Positions 8,140 through 16,443 of a DNA stretch of 64,000 nucleotides are shown piece by piece. Under the pieces are notes generated by a model. That model saw only the letters and a program-made list of their open reading frames with translations, was not told the DNA's origin and searched no databases. The DNA lies in the NCBI RefSeq assembly GCF_019890675.1, contig NZ_JAIOAA010000012.1, positions 95,220 to 159,219 on the forward strand, written 5' to 3'. The translations under genes and the position numbers were made by a program. Each line of letters opens with the position of its first letter. Positions within the stretch are counted from its first letter, which is position 1. Origin of the DNA: Micromonospora sp. PLK6-60. Lineage in GTDB: Bacteria; Actinomycetota; Actinomycetes; Mycobacteriales; Micromonosporaceae.

Positions 8140-8335
8140 TCCCCGCGCAGGGGCGGCTGCCCGAGCGGCCGCGGCTCCCCGGGCGGCGACCGGCTCCCCA
8201 GGCGGCCCCGGCTGCCCGAGCGGCGACCGGCTCTCACCGGACGGGGACGGGCTCCCCAGGCGGGGACGGCTGCCCGGGCGGTCCCGGCTCCCCGGGCGGG
8301 GACGGCTCCCCGGGCGGAGGCGGGGGACGGGATCG
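8140..8335. repeat. GC-rich degenerate tandem repeats in non-coding gap
   Basis: Repeated blocks related to GGCTCCCCGGGCGGGGAC occur about nine times, with imperfect spacing, in the gap between the LOG operon and adnA. No convincing reading frame uses them on either strand. The gap from 8053 to 8416 holds only this array and the direct repeat at 8340-8375. Confidence 0.6.
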
Positions 8336-8339
8336 AGCG

Positions 8340-8375
8340 TGATACCTGAGAGTCATATTGATACCTCAGAGTCAT
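8340..8375. promoter_or_regulatory. Tandem 17-bp direct repeat, candidate operator upstream of adnA
   Basis: TGATACCTGAGAGTCAT (8340-8356) and TGATACCTCAGAGTCAT (8359-8375) differ at one base and start 19 bp apart, close to two helical turns. They are AT-richer than their surroundings and lie directly upstream of adnA. The binding protein is not known. Confidence 0.55.
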
Positions 8376-8416
8376 CACGCTCGCGGATGTCCTCGCCTCC
8401 TGGGAGACCACGGACG

Positions 8417-11400
8417 GTGACGGCTCCGGCCGGCGTCGCCCGGCTGCGCGTCGCCGTTCGCCGTCCGGTCGACGTGAGGTGTGGCGCGGCGGCGGGGGAC
8501 GAGGACCCGGATGTCGTACCGGCGTGGTGGGATGAGGTGATGCAGGCGTACCGGCTGGTGCGTCGGCCTGCCGAGGCGGACCGGGGGGACCGCCCCGACG
8601 GCGGGGCGGCGCGGGGGGATGGTCGGTCCACAGGGGTGGCCGAGGCGGGCCGCGGACCGGAAGGGTCGGCGGGCACTGCCGCGCACCCCGAACCGGGCAG
8701 CGAACCGTCGGGCGCCGCAACGTCGGGTGCCGCAACGTCGGGCGCCGCCACGCCGGGCGACCCAACGCTGGGCGACCCAACGCTGGGAGCCCCAACGTCG
8801 GGAGCCGCAACGCCGGGCGGCGCAACGGCGGCCAGGGAGCTGTCGGGCGGCGCAACGGCGGGCGAGGCGACGCCCGGCCGCGCGAGGCTGGGCGGGGAGG
8901 CGGGCGGCCGGATCGCGGATCCGGTGCAGGCCGAGGTGGTCGCGCACACCGCCGGCCCGATGCTGGTCCTCGGCGGGCCGGGCACCGGCAAGACCAGCAC
9001 CCTCGTCGAGGCGGTGGCCGCGCGGGTCGCCGAGGGGGTCGACCCGGAGCGGATCCTGGTGCTCACCTTCAGCCGGCGGCAGGCCACCGACCTGCGACAC
9101 CGGCTGGAGGCCCGGATCGCCGCCGACGGTCACCGGGTGCTGCGCGAGCCGCTGGTGCGCACCTTCCCGGCGTACGCCTTCGGGTTGCTGCGCCGGGCCG
9201 CGGCCGGGCGGGGCGAGCCGTCCCCCCGGTTGCTCACCGGCCCCGAGCAGGATCTGATCATCCGGGAGCTGCTCGACGTGGTGGGTGAGGAGCCCGAGGA
9301 CGACCCGGTCGGCTGGCCGGATGATCTGCGCCCGGCGCTGCGGACCAGGGCGTTCGCCGCCCAGCTGCGGGACCTGCTGATGCGGGCCGCCGAGCGCGGG
9401 GTCGGGCCGGCCGACCTGGCCCGGCTGGGTGAGCGGCTGGGCCGCGCCGACTGGCCGGCCGCCGCCCGCTTCCTCCGGGAGTACGTGGCCGTGCTCGCGC
9501 TGCGCGACGTCACCAACCGGGGCTCCGTCGCGTACGACCCGGCCGAGCTGGTCCGGGCCGCGACCGGCATGCTGCGCGACGACCCGGAGCTGCTCGATGC
9601 CGAACGCCGCCGGCTGGGCCACGTCTACGTCGACGAGCTGGCCGACACCGACCCGGCCCAGCAGGAGTTGCTGCACGTGATCGCCGGCGGCGGCCGCCCG
9701 CTGGTCGCGTTCGCCGACCCCGACTCCTCCACGTACGCCTTCCGCGGCGCCGACCCGGCCGTCGTCACCAGCTTCCCGCACCGGTTCCGGACGGCGTCCG
9801 GGGCGCCGGCGGCGCAGGTCGTGCTGCACACCTCCTACCGGGCCGGCCCGCGGCTGCTGGCCGCCAGCGGGCGGCTGGCCCGGCGGCTGCGCGGTCCGGC
9901 GGCGCACCGCCGGCTGCGCCCGCTGCCCGACGCGCCGCCCGGCAGCGTCGAGGTGCGCACCTTCCGCTCCAGCACCAGCGAGGCGGTCTGGCTGGCCCAC
10001 GCGCTGCGCACCGCCCACCTGCTCGACGGGGTGCCCTGGTCGGGGATGGCGGTGCTGGTGCGCTCCACCGCGCTGCGCCTGCCGTCGCTGCGACGGGCGC
10101 TGCACGCCGCCGGCGTGCCGACCGTGGTGCACGGCGAGGACCTGCCGCTGCACCTGCAACCGGCGGTGGCTCCGCTGCTGCTCCTGCTGCGCTGCGCCCT
10201 GGAGCCGGACCGGCTCGACGAGGAGGCCGCGGTCGCGCTGCTGCACTCGCCGCTCGGTGGCGCCGACCCGCTGGCCGAGCGGCGGCTGCGGCAGGGCCTG
10301 CGCGCGCTGGCCCTGGCCACCGGCGACCGGCGTCCGTCCGGTGAGCTGATCGTCGACGCGCTACGCGACCCGGAGGAGCTGACCGGCATCGACCGGCGGT
10401 GGGCGGAGCCGGCGCAGGCCGTCGCCGGTCTGCTCGCCATCGCCCGGGAGACCGCCGAGCGGCCCGGCGCCGGCGTCGAGGACGTGCTCTGGGCGGTGTG
10501 GCACGCCAGCGGCCTGGCCGAACGGTGGGCGGGGGAGATCACCCGCGGGCGGGCGGCCACCGGCGAGCACGAGACCGCGCAGCGCTGGCGGGCCGAGGCC
10601 GCCGACCGTGACCTGGACGCCGTGCTGGTGCTCTTCGACGCGGCGGCCCGGTTCACCGACCGGCTGCCCGGCGCGCGCACCGAGGTCTTCCTCGACCACG
10701 TGCTCGGGCAGGACCTGCCGGCGGACACCCTGGCCGCCAGCGCGGACCGGGGCGAGGCGGTACGCCTGCTCACCGCCCACGCCGCGAAGGGGCTGGAGTG
10801 GGACCTGGTCGCGGTGGCCGGGGTGCAGGAGGGCGTCTGGCCCGACCTGCGGCTGCGCGGCAGCCTGCTCGGCTCGGAGCGGCTGGTCGACGTGCTGGCC
10901 GGGCGGGCCGACGGCGGCGGGCTGCGGGCCAGCCTGGTCGGCCAGACCTCCGCCCTGCTCGACGAGGAACGCCGGCTGTTCCACGTGGCCGTGACCCGGG
11001 CCCGGCGCCGGCTGCTGGTCACCGCGGTCGCCTCGGCCGCGGTCGGCGGCGACGACCACGAGGAGCAGCCGAGCCGCTTCCTGCACGAGCTGGGCGCGAC
11101 CGAACCGCCCCCGATCGGCGGCGGGACGGCCCCGGTCGGCCCGCAACCCGGCCCCGCGCCGTCCGGGCCGCAACCCGGGACCCCGCCGTCCGGGCCGCAA
11201 CCCGGGACCCCGCCGTCCGGGTCGAACCCCGCGCCGTCCGGGCCGCAGCCCGGGACCGGGCCGAACCCCGCGCCGTCCCGCGCGGACGGCGGCGGGCCGG
11301 GGGGCGGGCCGGTGGCGGTCGTCGACGAGGAGCAGGAGGACGGGCCGCCGGGGGAGTTGCCGGTCACCCTGCCGCCCCGGGCGCTCACCCTCTCCGCGCT

Positions 11401-12376
11401 GGTCGCCGAGCTGCGTACGGCAGTGACCGACCCGGCCGCACCGGCGGCCCGGCGGCAGGCCGCGGCGGCCGAGCTGGCCCGGCTGGCCGCAGCCGGCGTG
11501 GCCGGCGCCCATCCCGACCAGTGGTGGGGGCTGCGCCCGCTCTCCGACGACCGGCCGCTGGTCGACGAGGGGGAGCCGGTCCGGGTCACCCCGTCGGCGA
11601 TGGAGAGCGCCCTGCGGTGCAGCCTGCGCTGGCTGCTGGAACGGCACGGCGGGAGCCCGCCGGCCAGCGCCGCCCAGGGGGTCGGCAACCTGGTGCACGC
11701 CGCGGCCATGCTCGCCGAGGACGCCAGCGCGGACCGCACCGCGCTGCTGGAGTACGTGGCCGCCCGGTTCGACGCGATCGAGCTGGCCGCCCGCTGGATG
11801 GCCGGCCCGGAACGGGCCCGCGCCGAGGCCATGGTGGACAAGCTGCTGCGCTGGCTGGCCGGCAACCCGCGCCGGCTGCTCGCCATCGAGCACGAGTTCG
11901 CGGTGCGCCTCGACGACCCGGCCCGCCCGATCGAGCTGACCGGCCGGGTGGACCGGCTGGAGGTGGACGCCGACGGCCGGCTCGTGGTGATCGACCTGAA
12001 GACCGGCAAGTCCACCGCGGTCACCGAGCGGGAGGTGGCCGAGCATCCGCAGCTCGGGGCGTACCAGGCGGCGGTGGAGGCGGGGGCGTTCGGCGAGTAC
12101 GGCGACGCCTCCGGCGGTGCCGCGCTGGTGCAGCTCGGCACCGGGGCGAAGGAGGCCAAGGAGCAGGCCCAGGCCGCCGCCGGGGAGGGCCCGGAGGCCG
12201 GCTGGGCCACCGCGCTGGTCCGCCGGACCGCCGATACGATGGCCGCCTCGACCTTCGCCGCCGTCGCCAACGCCAAGTGCCGGGTCTGCCCGGTGCGCAC
12301 CAGCTGCCCGGTCTCCGGCCGGGGGCGGCAGGTGGTCGAGCCGCCGGCCACCCGACCCGCCGCGGAGGACCAGTGA
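8417..12376 (+). CDS. adnA: AdnA-type ATP-dependent helicase-nuclease subunit
   Basis: AdnA and AdnB form the actinobacterial end-resection machine for double-strand breaks. This ~1319-residue subunit has a UvrD-like motor, with Walker A GGPGTGKTS near residue 186, LTFSRRQATDL, VYVDELADTDPAQQ, FADPDSSTYAFRGAD, HAAKGLEWDLV and AVTRARRRLLV. A C-terminal RecB-like nuclease carries GNLVHAAA and VVIDLKTGKS. It ends in an iron-sulfur 'staple': a Cys near 1065 (CSLRWLL) and CRVCPVRTSC near 1287. Two low-complexity inserts are unusual: an N-terminal one with eight 15-bp repeats and a Pro-rich one before the nuclease. GTG 8417 has GGGAG 10 nt upstream; ATG 8387 is an alternative start. Confidence 0.88.
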   Translation: MTAPAGVARLRVAVRRPVDVRCGAAAGDEDPDVVPAWWDEVMQAYRLVRRPAEADRGDRPDGGAARGDGRSTGVAEAGRGPEGSAGTAAHPEPGSEPSGAATSGAATSGAATPGDPTLGDPTLGAPTSGAATPGGATAARELSGGATAGEATPGRARLGGEAGGRIADPVQAEVVAHTAGPMLVLGGPGTGKTSTLVEAVAARVAEGVDPERILVLTFSRRQATDLRHRLEARIAADGHRVLREPLVRTFPAYAFGLLRRAAAGRGEPSPRLLTGPEQDLIIRELLDVVGEEPEDDPVGWPDDLRPALRTRAFAAQLRDLLMRAAERGVGPADLARLGERLGRADWPAAARFLREYVAVLALRDVTNRGSVAYDPAELVRAATGMLRDDPELLDAERRRLGHVYVDELADTDPAQQELLHVIAGGGRPLVAFADPDSSTYAFRGADPAVVTSFPHRFRTASGAPAAQVVLHTSYRAGPRLLAASGRLARRLRGPAAHRRLRPLPDAPPGSVEVRTFRSSTSEAVWLAHALRTAHLLDGVPWSGMAVLVRSTALRLPSLRRALHAAGVPTVVHGEDLPLHLQPAVAPLLLLLRCALEPDRLDEEAAVALLHSPLGGADPLAERRLRQGLRALALATGDRRPSGELIVDALRDPEELTGIDRRWAEPAQAVAGLLAIARETAERPGAGVEDVLWAVWHASGLAERWAGEITRGRAATGEHETAQRWRAEAADRDLDAVLVLFDAAARFTDRLPGARTEVFLDHVLGQDLPADTLAASADRGEAVRLLTAHAAKGLEWDLVAVAGVQEGVWPDLRLRGSLLGSERLVDVLAGRADGGGLRASLVGQTSALLDEERRLFHVAVTRARRRLLVTAVASAAVGGDDHEEQPSRFLHELGATEPPPIGGGTAPVGPQPGPAPSGPQPGTPPSGPQPGTPPSGSNPAPSGPQPGTGPNPAPSRADGGGPGGGPVAVVDEEQEDGPPGELPVTLPPRALTLSALVAELRTAVTDPAAPAARRQAAAAELARLAAAGVAGAHPDQWWGLRPLSDDRPLVDEGEPVRVTPSAMESALRCSLRWLLERHGGSPPASAAQGVGNLVHAAAMLAEDASADRTALLEYVAARFDAIELAARWMAGPERARAEAMVDKLLRWLAGNPRRLLAIEHEFAVRLDDPARPIELTGRVDRLEVDADGRLVVIDLKTGKSTAVTEREVAEHPQLGAYQAAVEAGAFGEYGDASGGAALVQLGTGAKEAKEQAQAAAGEGPEAGWATALVRRTADTMAASTFAAVANAKCRVCPVRTSCPVSGRGRQVVEPPATRPAAEDQ
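8711..8830 (+). repeat. Eight in-frame 15-bp tandem repeats in adnA
   Basis: Units such as GGCGCCGCAACGTCG start every 15 bp from 8711 to 8816 and encode (S/P/L)GA(A/P)T-like pentapeptides. The copies are imperfect, with point differences between units. This is an in-frame coding minisatellite in the N-terminal extension before the motor. Confidence 0.85.
11159..11212 (+). repeat. 27-bp tandem repeat in the AdnA linker
   Basis: Two identical 27-bp units (11159-11185 and 11186-11212) with degenerate partial copies on both sides encode SGPQPGTPP repeats. They fall between the motor and nuclease domains, where a flexible linker would be tolerated. Confidence 0.85.
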
Positions 12377-12413
12377 GCGTACGACCCCGACGCGTGGCCG
12401 AGGGCGGCCCGCG

Positions 12414-15400
12414 GTGACCCAGCCCGCGCTGTTCGGCGCCGCCGCCCCGGCCCCCCGGACCGCCGACGCCGGCCCCCGCTACACCCCGGTCGAGCTGGCC
12501 CGGCTGCTGAAGCTGCCCGCGCCGACCCGGGAGCAGGCCGCGATCATCGCCGCCCCGGTGGAGCCGCTGCTGGTGGTGGCCGGCGCCGGCTCCGGCAAGA
12601 CCGAGACGATGGCCGCCCGGGTGGTCTGGCTGGTGGCCAACTCGTACGTCCGGCCGGAGCAGGTCCTCGGTCTCACCTTCACCCGCAAGGCGGCCGGTGA
12701 GCTGGCGCACCGGGTGCGTACCCGGCTGGGCCAGCTGGTGCGCCGGTTGGGCCGGCGCGGACGCGACCCGCTGGACGACCCCCTCGCCGGCGAGCCGACC
12801 ATCTCCACCTACCACTCGTACGCGGGCCGGATCGTCACCGAGCACGGGCTGCGCGCCGGCTACGAGCCGTCCACCCGGCTGCTCACCGAGGCGTCCCGGT
12901 GGCAGCTGGTGGACCTGCTGGTGCGCAACTACGACGGGGACATGTCCGAGGTGGACCGGATGCCGAGCACGGTCACCGACGCGGTGCTGGCGCTCGCCGG
13001 CGAGCTGGACGAGCACCTGGTCGACCCGGACGACCTGGCCGCCTGGACCGGCCGGTTCTTCGCCGACGTGCAGTCCCGTCCCGGCCGGGTCTACGCCGAC
13101 GTGCGCCGGGCGCTGGCGGTGCAGCAGACCCGGCTGCGGCTGCTGCCGCTGGTGCGCGCGTACGCCCGGCGCAAGGACGACTTCGAGGCGATGGACTTCG
13201 CCGACCAACTCGCCCGGGCCGCCCGGGTGGCCCGCGACCACCCCGGCGTCGGAGCCATCGAGCGGGACCGGTTCCGGGTGGTGCTGCTCGACGAGTACCA
13301 GGACACCAGCCACGCCCAGGTGGTGCTGCTCAACGCGCTCTTCGGCGCCGGCCACCCGGTCACCGCCGTGGGCGACCCCTGCCAGTCCATCTACGGCTGG
13401 CGGGGAGCCAGCGCCGGCACCCTGGAACGCTTCCCCACCGACTTCGCCGCCGTGGGCGGCACGCCCGCCCCGGCGCTCGGCCTCACCACCAGCTGGCGGA
13501 ACCGGCCGGAGATCCTCGGGGTGGCGAACGCGCTGGCCACGCCGCTGCGCGCCGCCGGGGCCCAGGTGCCCGAGCTGCACGCCGCGTTCAGCGTGAAGGA
13601 TCCGATCCCGCACCGCAGCCCGCGCGGCCACGCCGCCGGCACCGTGCACTGCGCGCTGCTGCCGACGTACGCCGACGAGGCCGACTGGATCGCCGACGGC
13701 GTCCTCGCCGCCTGGCGCGGGGCGGCCCGGATGCCCACCGCGCTGCCCGAGCACATCCCGGTGCCGCTGCGCCCCACCACCGCCGTGCTGGTCCGGCTGC
13801 GCAGCCAGATCCCGGCGATCGAGGCGGCGCTGCGCGCCCGGGGGCTGCCCGTCGAGGTGGTCGGCCTGGGCGGCCTGCTGGACACCCCCGAGGTCCGGGA
13901 CGTGGTCTGCACGCTGCGGGTGCTCGCCGACCCGACCGACGGGGCGGCGCTGCTGCGGCTGCTCACCGGCGCCCGCTGGCGGATCGGGCCGCGTGACCTG
14001 GTGGCCCTGCACCGGCGGGCCCGGGCCATCGCCCGCGCCCGCCGGCAGCACACCGGCGAGGACGGGCCGGAGATCACCGTGGACGCGCTGGACGAGGCGA
14101 CGCTGGTCGAGGCGCTGGCCGATCCCGGGCCGGCGCAGGCGTACTCCGACCAGGGCTACGCCCGGCTGCGGGCGTACGGGACGGAGCTGGCGCTGCTGCG
14201 CTACCGGCTGGACCAGACGTTGCCGGAGCTGATCGCGGACATCGAGCGGACCATCGGCCTGGACGTGGAGGTGGCCGTGCGGGCCGGCCGGGACGGCACC
14301 GGCGACGCCGGCCTGGCGCGCGGGCACCTGGACGCCCTGGGCGACGTGGCGGCCCGGTTCAGCGGGGAGACCCCGGGTGCCACGCTGGCCGGGTTCCTGG
14401 CCTACCTGGCCGCCGCCGAGGACGAGGAGCGCGGGCTGGCGCCCGGCGAGATCGAGGTGGTGGAGGGCGCGGTGCAGGTGCTCACCGCGCACGCCGCCAA
14501 GGGGCTGGAGTGGGACGTGGTGGCGGTCGCCGGGCTGACCCGGGGCGTCTGGCCGGGACCGGTGCGCAACTCCGACCACTGGCTGGGCGGGCTGGGCGTG
14601 CTGCCGTTCCCGCTGCGCGGCGACGCGGCCGGGCTGCCGGCGTTCGGTCTGGCGGAGGCCGAGGACCAGCGCGGCGTGGCCCGGGCGCTGGAGGACTTCA
14701 CCGACGCCTGGCGGGCGCACGACGAGCGGGAGGAACGCCGGCTGGCGTACGTGGCGGTGACCCGGCCCCGGCGGTTGCTGCTCTGCTCCGGCTACTGGTG
14801 GGGGGAGGGGACCAAGCGGTTCCGCGGCGCCTCGGTGCTGCTGCGCGAGGTGCACGACGCCTGCCTGGACGGCGGCGACGGGTTGCTGGTCGACGAGTGG
14901 GCGCCCGAGCCGCCGGGTGACGCGGTGAACCCCACCGCCGAGCTGGTGCTGCGCGCGGACTGGCCCGCCGACCCGCTGGGCGCCCGCCGGCCGGCGCTGG
15001 CCGAGGCCGCCGCGCTGGTCCGCCGCTTCCTGGCCGACCCGGAGCCGGCGTCGGGCGCGGCCCCGGACGATCCGGAGGTGGCGCGCTGGCGGGGGGAGGC
15101 GGACCTGCTCCTCGCCGAGCGCGCGGAGCTGCTGCGCCAGGCGGAGGCGGTCGAGGTGGCCCTGCCCGACCACCTGTCGGTGACCCAGCTGGTCGCGCTG
15201 CGCCGGGATCCGGCGGCGCTGGCCCGGGCGCTGCGCCGGCCGATGCCCACCGCGCCCAACCCGTACGCCCGCCGGGGCACCGCCTTCCACGCCTGGCTGG
15301 AGCAGCGCTTCGGCGCCGACCGGCTGCTCGACGTGGACGAGCTGCCCGGCGCGGCGGACGCCGACGCCGCGCCCGACGAGGCGCTGGCCGAGCTGCAGGA

Positions 15401-15788
15401 GCGCTTCCTGGCCAGCGAGTGGGCCGACCGGGTGCCGGTGGAGGTGGAGGTGCCGTTCGCCACCGTGCTGGCCGGCGTGGTGGTGCGCGGCCGGATGGAC
15501 GCCGTCTTCACCCGCCCCGGCGGCCGGTACGACGTGGTCGACTGGAAGACCGGCAAGCAGCCGACCGGGCCGGAGGCGGCGGCGGTGGCCGTGCAGCTGG
15601 CCGTGTACCGGCTGGCCTGGGCGGAACTGGCCGGGGTGCCGGTCGATCGGGTGGGTGCCGCCTTCCACTACGTCCGGGACGGGGTGACCGTGCGGCCGGC
15701 CGACCTGCTGGACGCCGACGGGCTCGCCGCGCTGATCGCCGGATTGCCGGAGTCCACCGTCGGGGGTGTCGGACGCCGGCATCCGTGA
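12414..15788 (+). CDS. adnB: AdnB-type ATP-dependent helicase-nuclease subunit
   Basis: The 1124-residue partner of AdnA has Walker A GAGSGKTET near residue 60 and the UvrD motifs LGLTFTRKAAGEL, STYHSYAG, VVLLDEYQDTSHAQ, VGDPCQSIYGWRGA, TSWRN, LTAHAAKGLEWDVV and YVAVTRPRRLLL. The C-terminal RecB-type nuclease (FHAWLEQRF, RGRMDAVF, VVDWKTGKQ) lacks the iron-sulfur cysteines seen in AdnA, as in mycobacterial AdnB. The GTG start is the only sensible one in frame and follows the adnA stop by 37 bp, so the pair is an operon. Motor motifs are complete, so it is probably an active motor subunit. Confidence 0.93.
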   Translation: MTQPALFGAAAPAPRTADAGPRYTPVELARLLKLPAPTREQAAIIAAPVEPLLVVAGAGSGKTETMAARVVWLVANSYVRPEQVLGLTFTRKAAGELAHRVRTRLGQLVRRLGRRGRDPLDDPLAGEPTISTYHSYAGRIVTEHGLRAGYEPSTRLLTEASRWQLVDLLVRNYDGDMSEVDRMPSTVTDAVLALAGELDEHLVDPDDLAAWTGRFFADVQSRPGRVYADVRRALAVQQTRLRLLPLVRAYARRKDDFEAMDFADQLARAARVARDHPGVGAIERDRFRVVLLDEYQDTSHAQVVLLNALFGAGHPVTAVGDPCQSIYGWRGASAGTLERFPTDFAAVGGTPAPALGLTTSWRNRPEILGVANALATPLRAAGAQVPELHAAFSVKDPIPHRSPRGHAAGTVHCALLPTYADEADWIADGVLAAWRGAARMPTALPEHIPVPLRPTTAVLVRLRSQIPAIEAALRARGLPVEVVGLGGLLDTPEVRDVVCTLRVLADPTDGAALLRLLTGARWRIGPRDLVALHRRARAIARARRQHTGEDGPEITVDALDEATLVEALADPGPAQAYSDQGYARLRAYGTELALLRYRLDQTLPELIADIERTIGLDVEVAVRAGRDGTGDAGLARGHLDALGDVAARFSGETPGATLAGFLAYLAAAEDEERGLAPGEIEVVEGAVQVLTAHAAKGLEWDVVAVAGLTRGVWPGPVRNSDHWLGGLGVLPFPLRGDAAGLPAFGLAEAEDQRGVARALEDFTDAWRAHDEREERRLAYVAVTRPRRLLLCSGYWWGEGTKRFRGASVLLREVHDACLDGGDGLLVDEWAPEPPGDAVNPTAELVLRADWPADPLGARRPALAEAAALVRRFLADPEPASGAAPDDPEVARWRGEADLLLAERAELLRQAEAVEVALPDHLSVTQLVALRRDPAALARALRRPMPTAPNPYARRGTAFHAWLEQRFGADRLLDVDELPGAADADAAPDEALAELQERFLASEWADRVPVEVEVPFATVLAGVVVRGRMDAVFTRPGGRYDVVDWKTGKQPTGPEAAAVAVQLAVYRLAWAELAGVPVDRVGAAFHYVRDGVTVRPADLLDADGLAALIAGLPESTVGGVGRRHP

Positions 15789-15830
15789 TACGTTGATGAC
15801 GTTGCAGTTTTGGTTTCCAGCAGACTTTGT

Positions 15831-15862
15831 GTGCGCCTGGCGGATTGTAGCCCCAGGCGCAC
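15831..15862. terminator. Hairpin downstream of adnB / in csp leader
   Basis: GTGCGCCTGG (15831-15840) pairs with CCAGGCGCAC (15853-15862) around a 12-nt loop and is followed by TTTGTTGTG. It may terminate adnB. It could instead be part of a long cold-shock mRNA leader if the csp promoter lies near 15800. Confidence 0.6.
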
Positions 15863-15927
15863 TTTGTTGTGTCCGGAGTTCTCCGGGCGGGGCGACCAAC
15901 CAGCGACATGCGTGACATGCCATCCGG

Positions 15928-15943
15928 TGTGACGCGCATCACG
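15928..15943. promoter_or_regulatory. CRP/FNR-type palindrome upstream of csp
   Basis: TGTGACGCGCATCACG matches TGTGA-N6-TCACA at nine of ten conserved positions and is centred about 58 bp before the csp start codon. Actinobacterial CRP-family proteins (Crp, GlxR, Cmr) recognise this pattern. Confidence 0.5.
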
Positions 15944-15992
15944 GTCCCGCAGCAGGTGCGGGACCGACGTTCCGTCGAAGGAGACGAAAAGC

Positions 15993-16196
15993 ATGGCCAT
16001 CGGCACCGTCAAGTGGTTCAACGCTGACAAGGGCTTCGGCTTCATCACCCCGGACGGCGGCGGCGCCGACGTCTTCGCCCACTTCTCGGCGATCCAGTCC
16101 TCCGGCTACCGCAGCCTGGACGAGAACCAGCGGGTCGAGTTCGAGATCACCCAGGGCCAGAAGGGCCCGCAGGCGGAGAACATCCGCCCGCTCTGA
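15993..16196 (+). CDS. Cold-shock protein, CspA family
   Basis: This 67-residue OB-fold protein carries both nucleic-acid-binding motifs, RNP1 KGFGFI and RNP2 VFAHF, and begins with the family-typical MAIGTVKWFNADKGFG. It acts as an RNA chaperone that melts secondary structure. A GAAGGAG Shine-Dalgarno lies 9 nt before ATG 15993. The following gene is a DEAD-box RNA helicase on the same strand, a functionally consistent pair. Confidence 0.97.
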   Translation: MAIGTVKWFNADKGFGFITPDGGGADVFAHFSAIQSSGYRSLDENQRVEFEITQGQKGPQAENIRPL

Positions 16197-16293
16197 TCTC
16201 CGGATCACCTGGCACCACCGCCGCGTCCTCAGGGCGCGGCGACGTGGCCGGTCCGCCCCGCCGTCACTCCCGCCGCCCAGCGCGTGCGGGTGC

Positions 16294-16314
16294 GGGCCCG
16301 ACTCGTTCGGGCCC
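16294..16314 (+). promoter_or_regulatory. Hairpin in csp-DEAD intergenic leader
   Basis: GGGCCCGA and TCGGGCCC (8 bp, loop CTCGT) form a stable stem. Two further small stems lie before 16400 (CACCGGC/GCCGGTG and GGCGCC/GGCGCC). The 247-nt region is therefore highly structured. Confidence 0.5.
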
Positions 16315-16404
16315 ACGGCGTGGGCGGACCGCCCGTACCCCCTTCGGTTCGTGCTTGTGACCACCGGCACTTCTGTCCGCCGGTGACGGCGCCCTCGCCG
16401 GCGC

Positions 16405-16435
16405 CCTTCCTCGACACGTGCCGCGTCGAGGAAGG
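16405..16435 (+). promoter_or_regulatory. Hairpin that sequesters the DEAD-box gene's Shine-Dalgarno
   Basis: CCTTCCTCGAC (16405-16415) pairs perfectly over 11 bp with GTCGAGGAAGG (16425-16435) around a 9-nt loop. The 3' arm contains GAGGAAGG, the ribosome-binding site 8 nt before ATG 16444. Translation should require the stem to open. Confidence 0.7.
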
Positions 16436-16443
16436 CATTCCGC

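Noticed and set aside
7920..8855. A Pro/Arg-rich minus-strand frame that includes the direct repeat
   Set aside because: Its composition is a by-product of the GC-rich repeats, and it overlaps the start of adnA and end of the LOG gene.
12021..15923. A very long open frame on the minus strand across adnB
   Set aside because: It is antisense to clear helicase and nuclease motifs. Long chance frames arise because GC-rich third positions suppress stop codons on the opposite strand.
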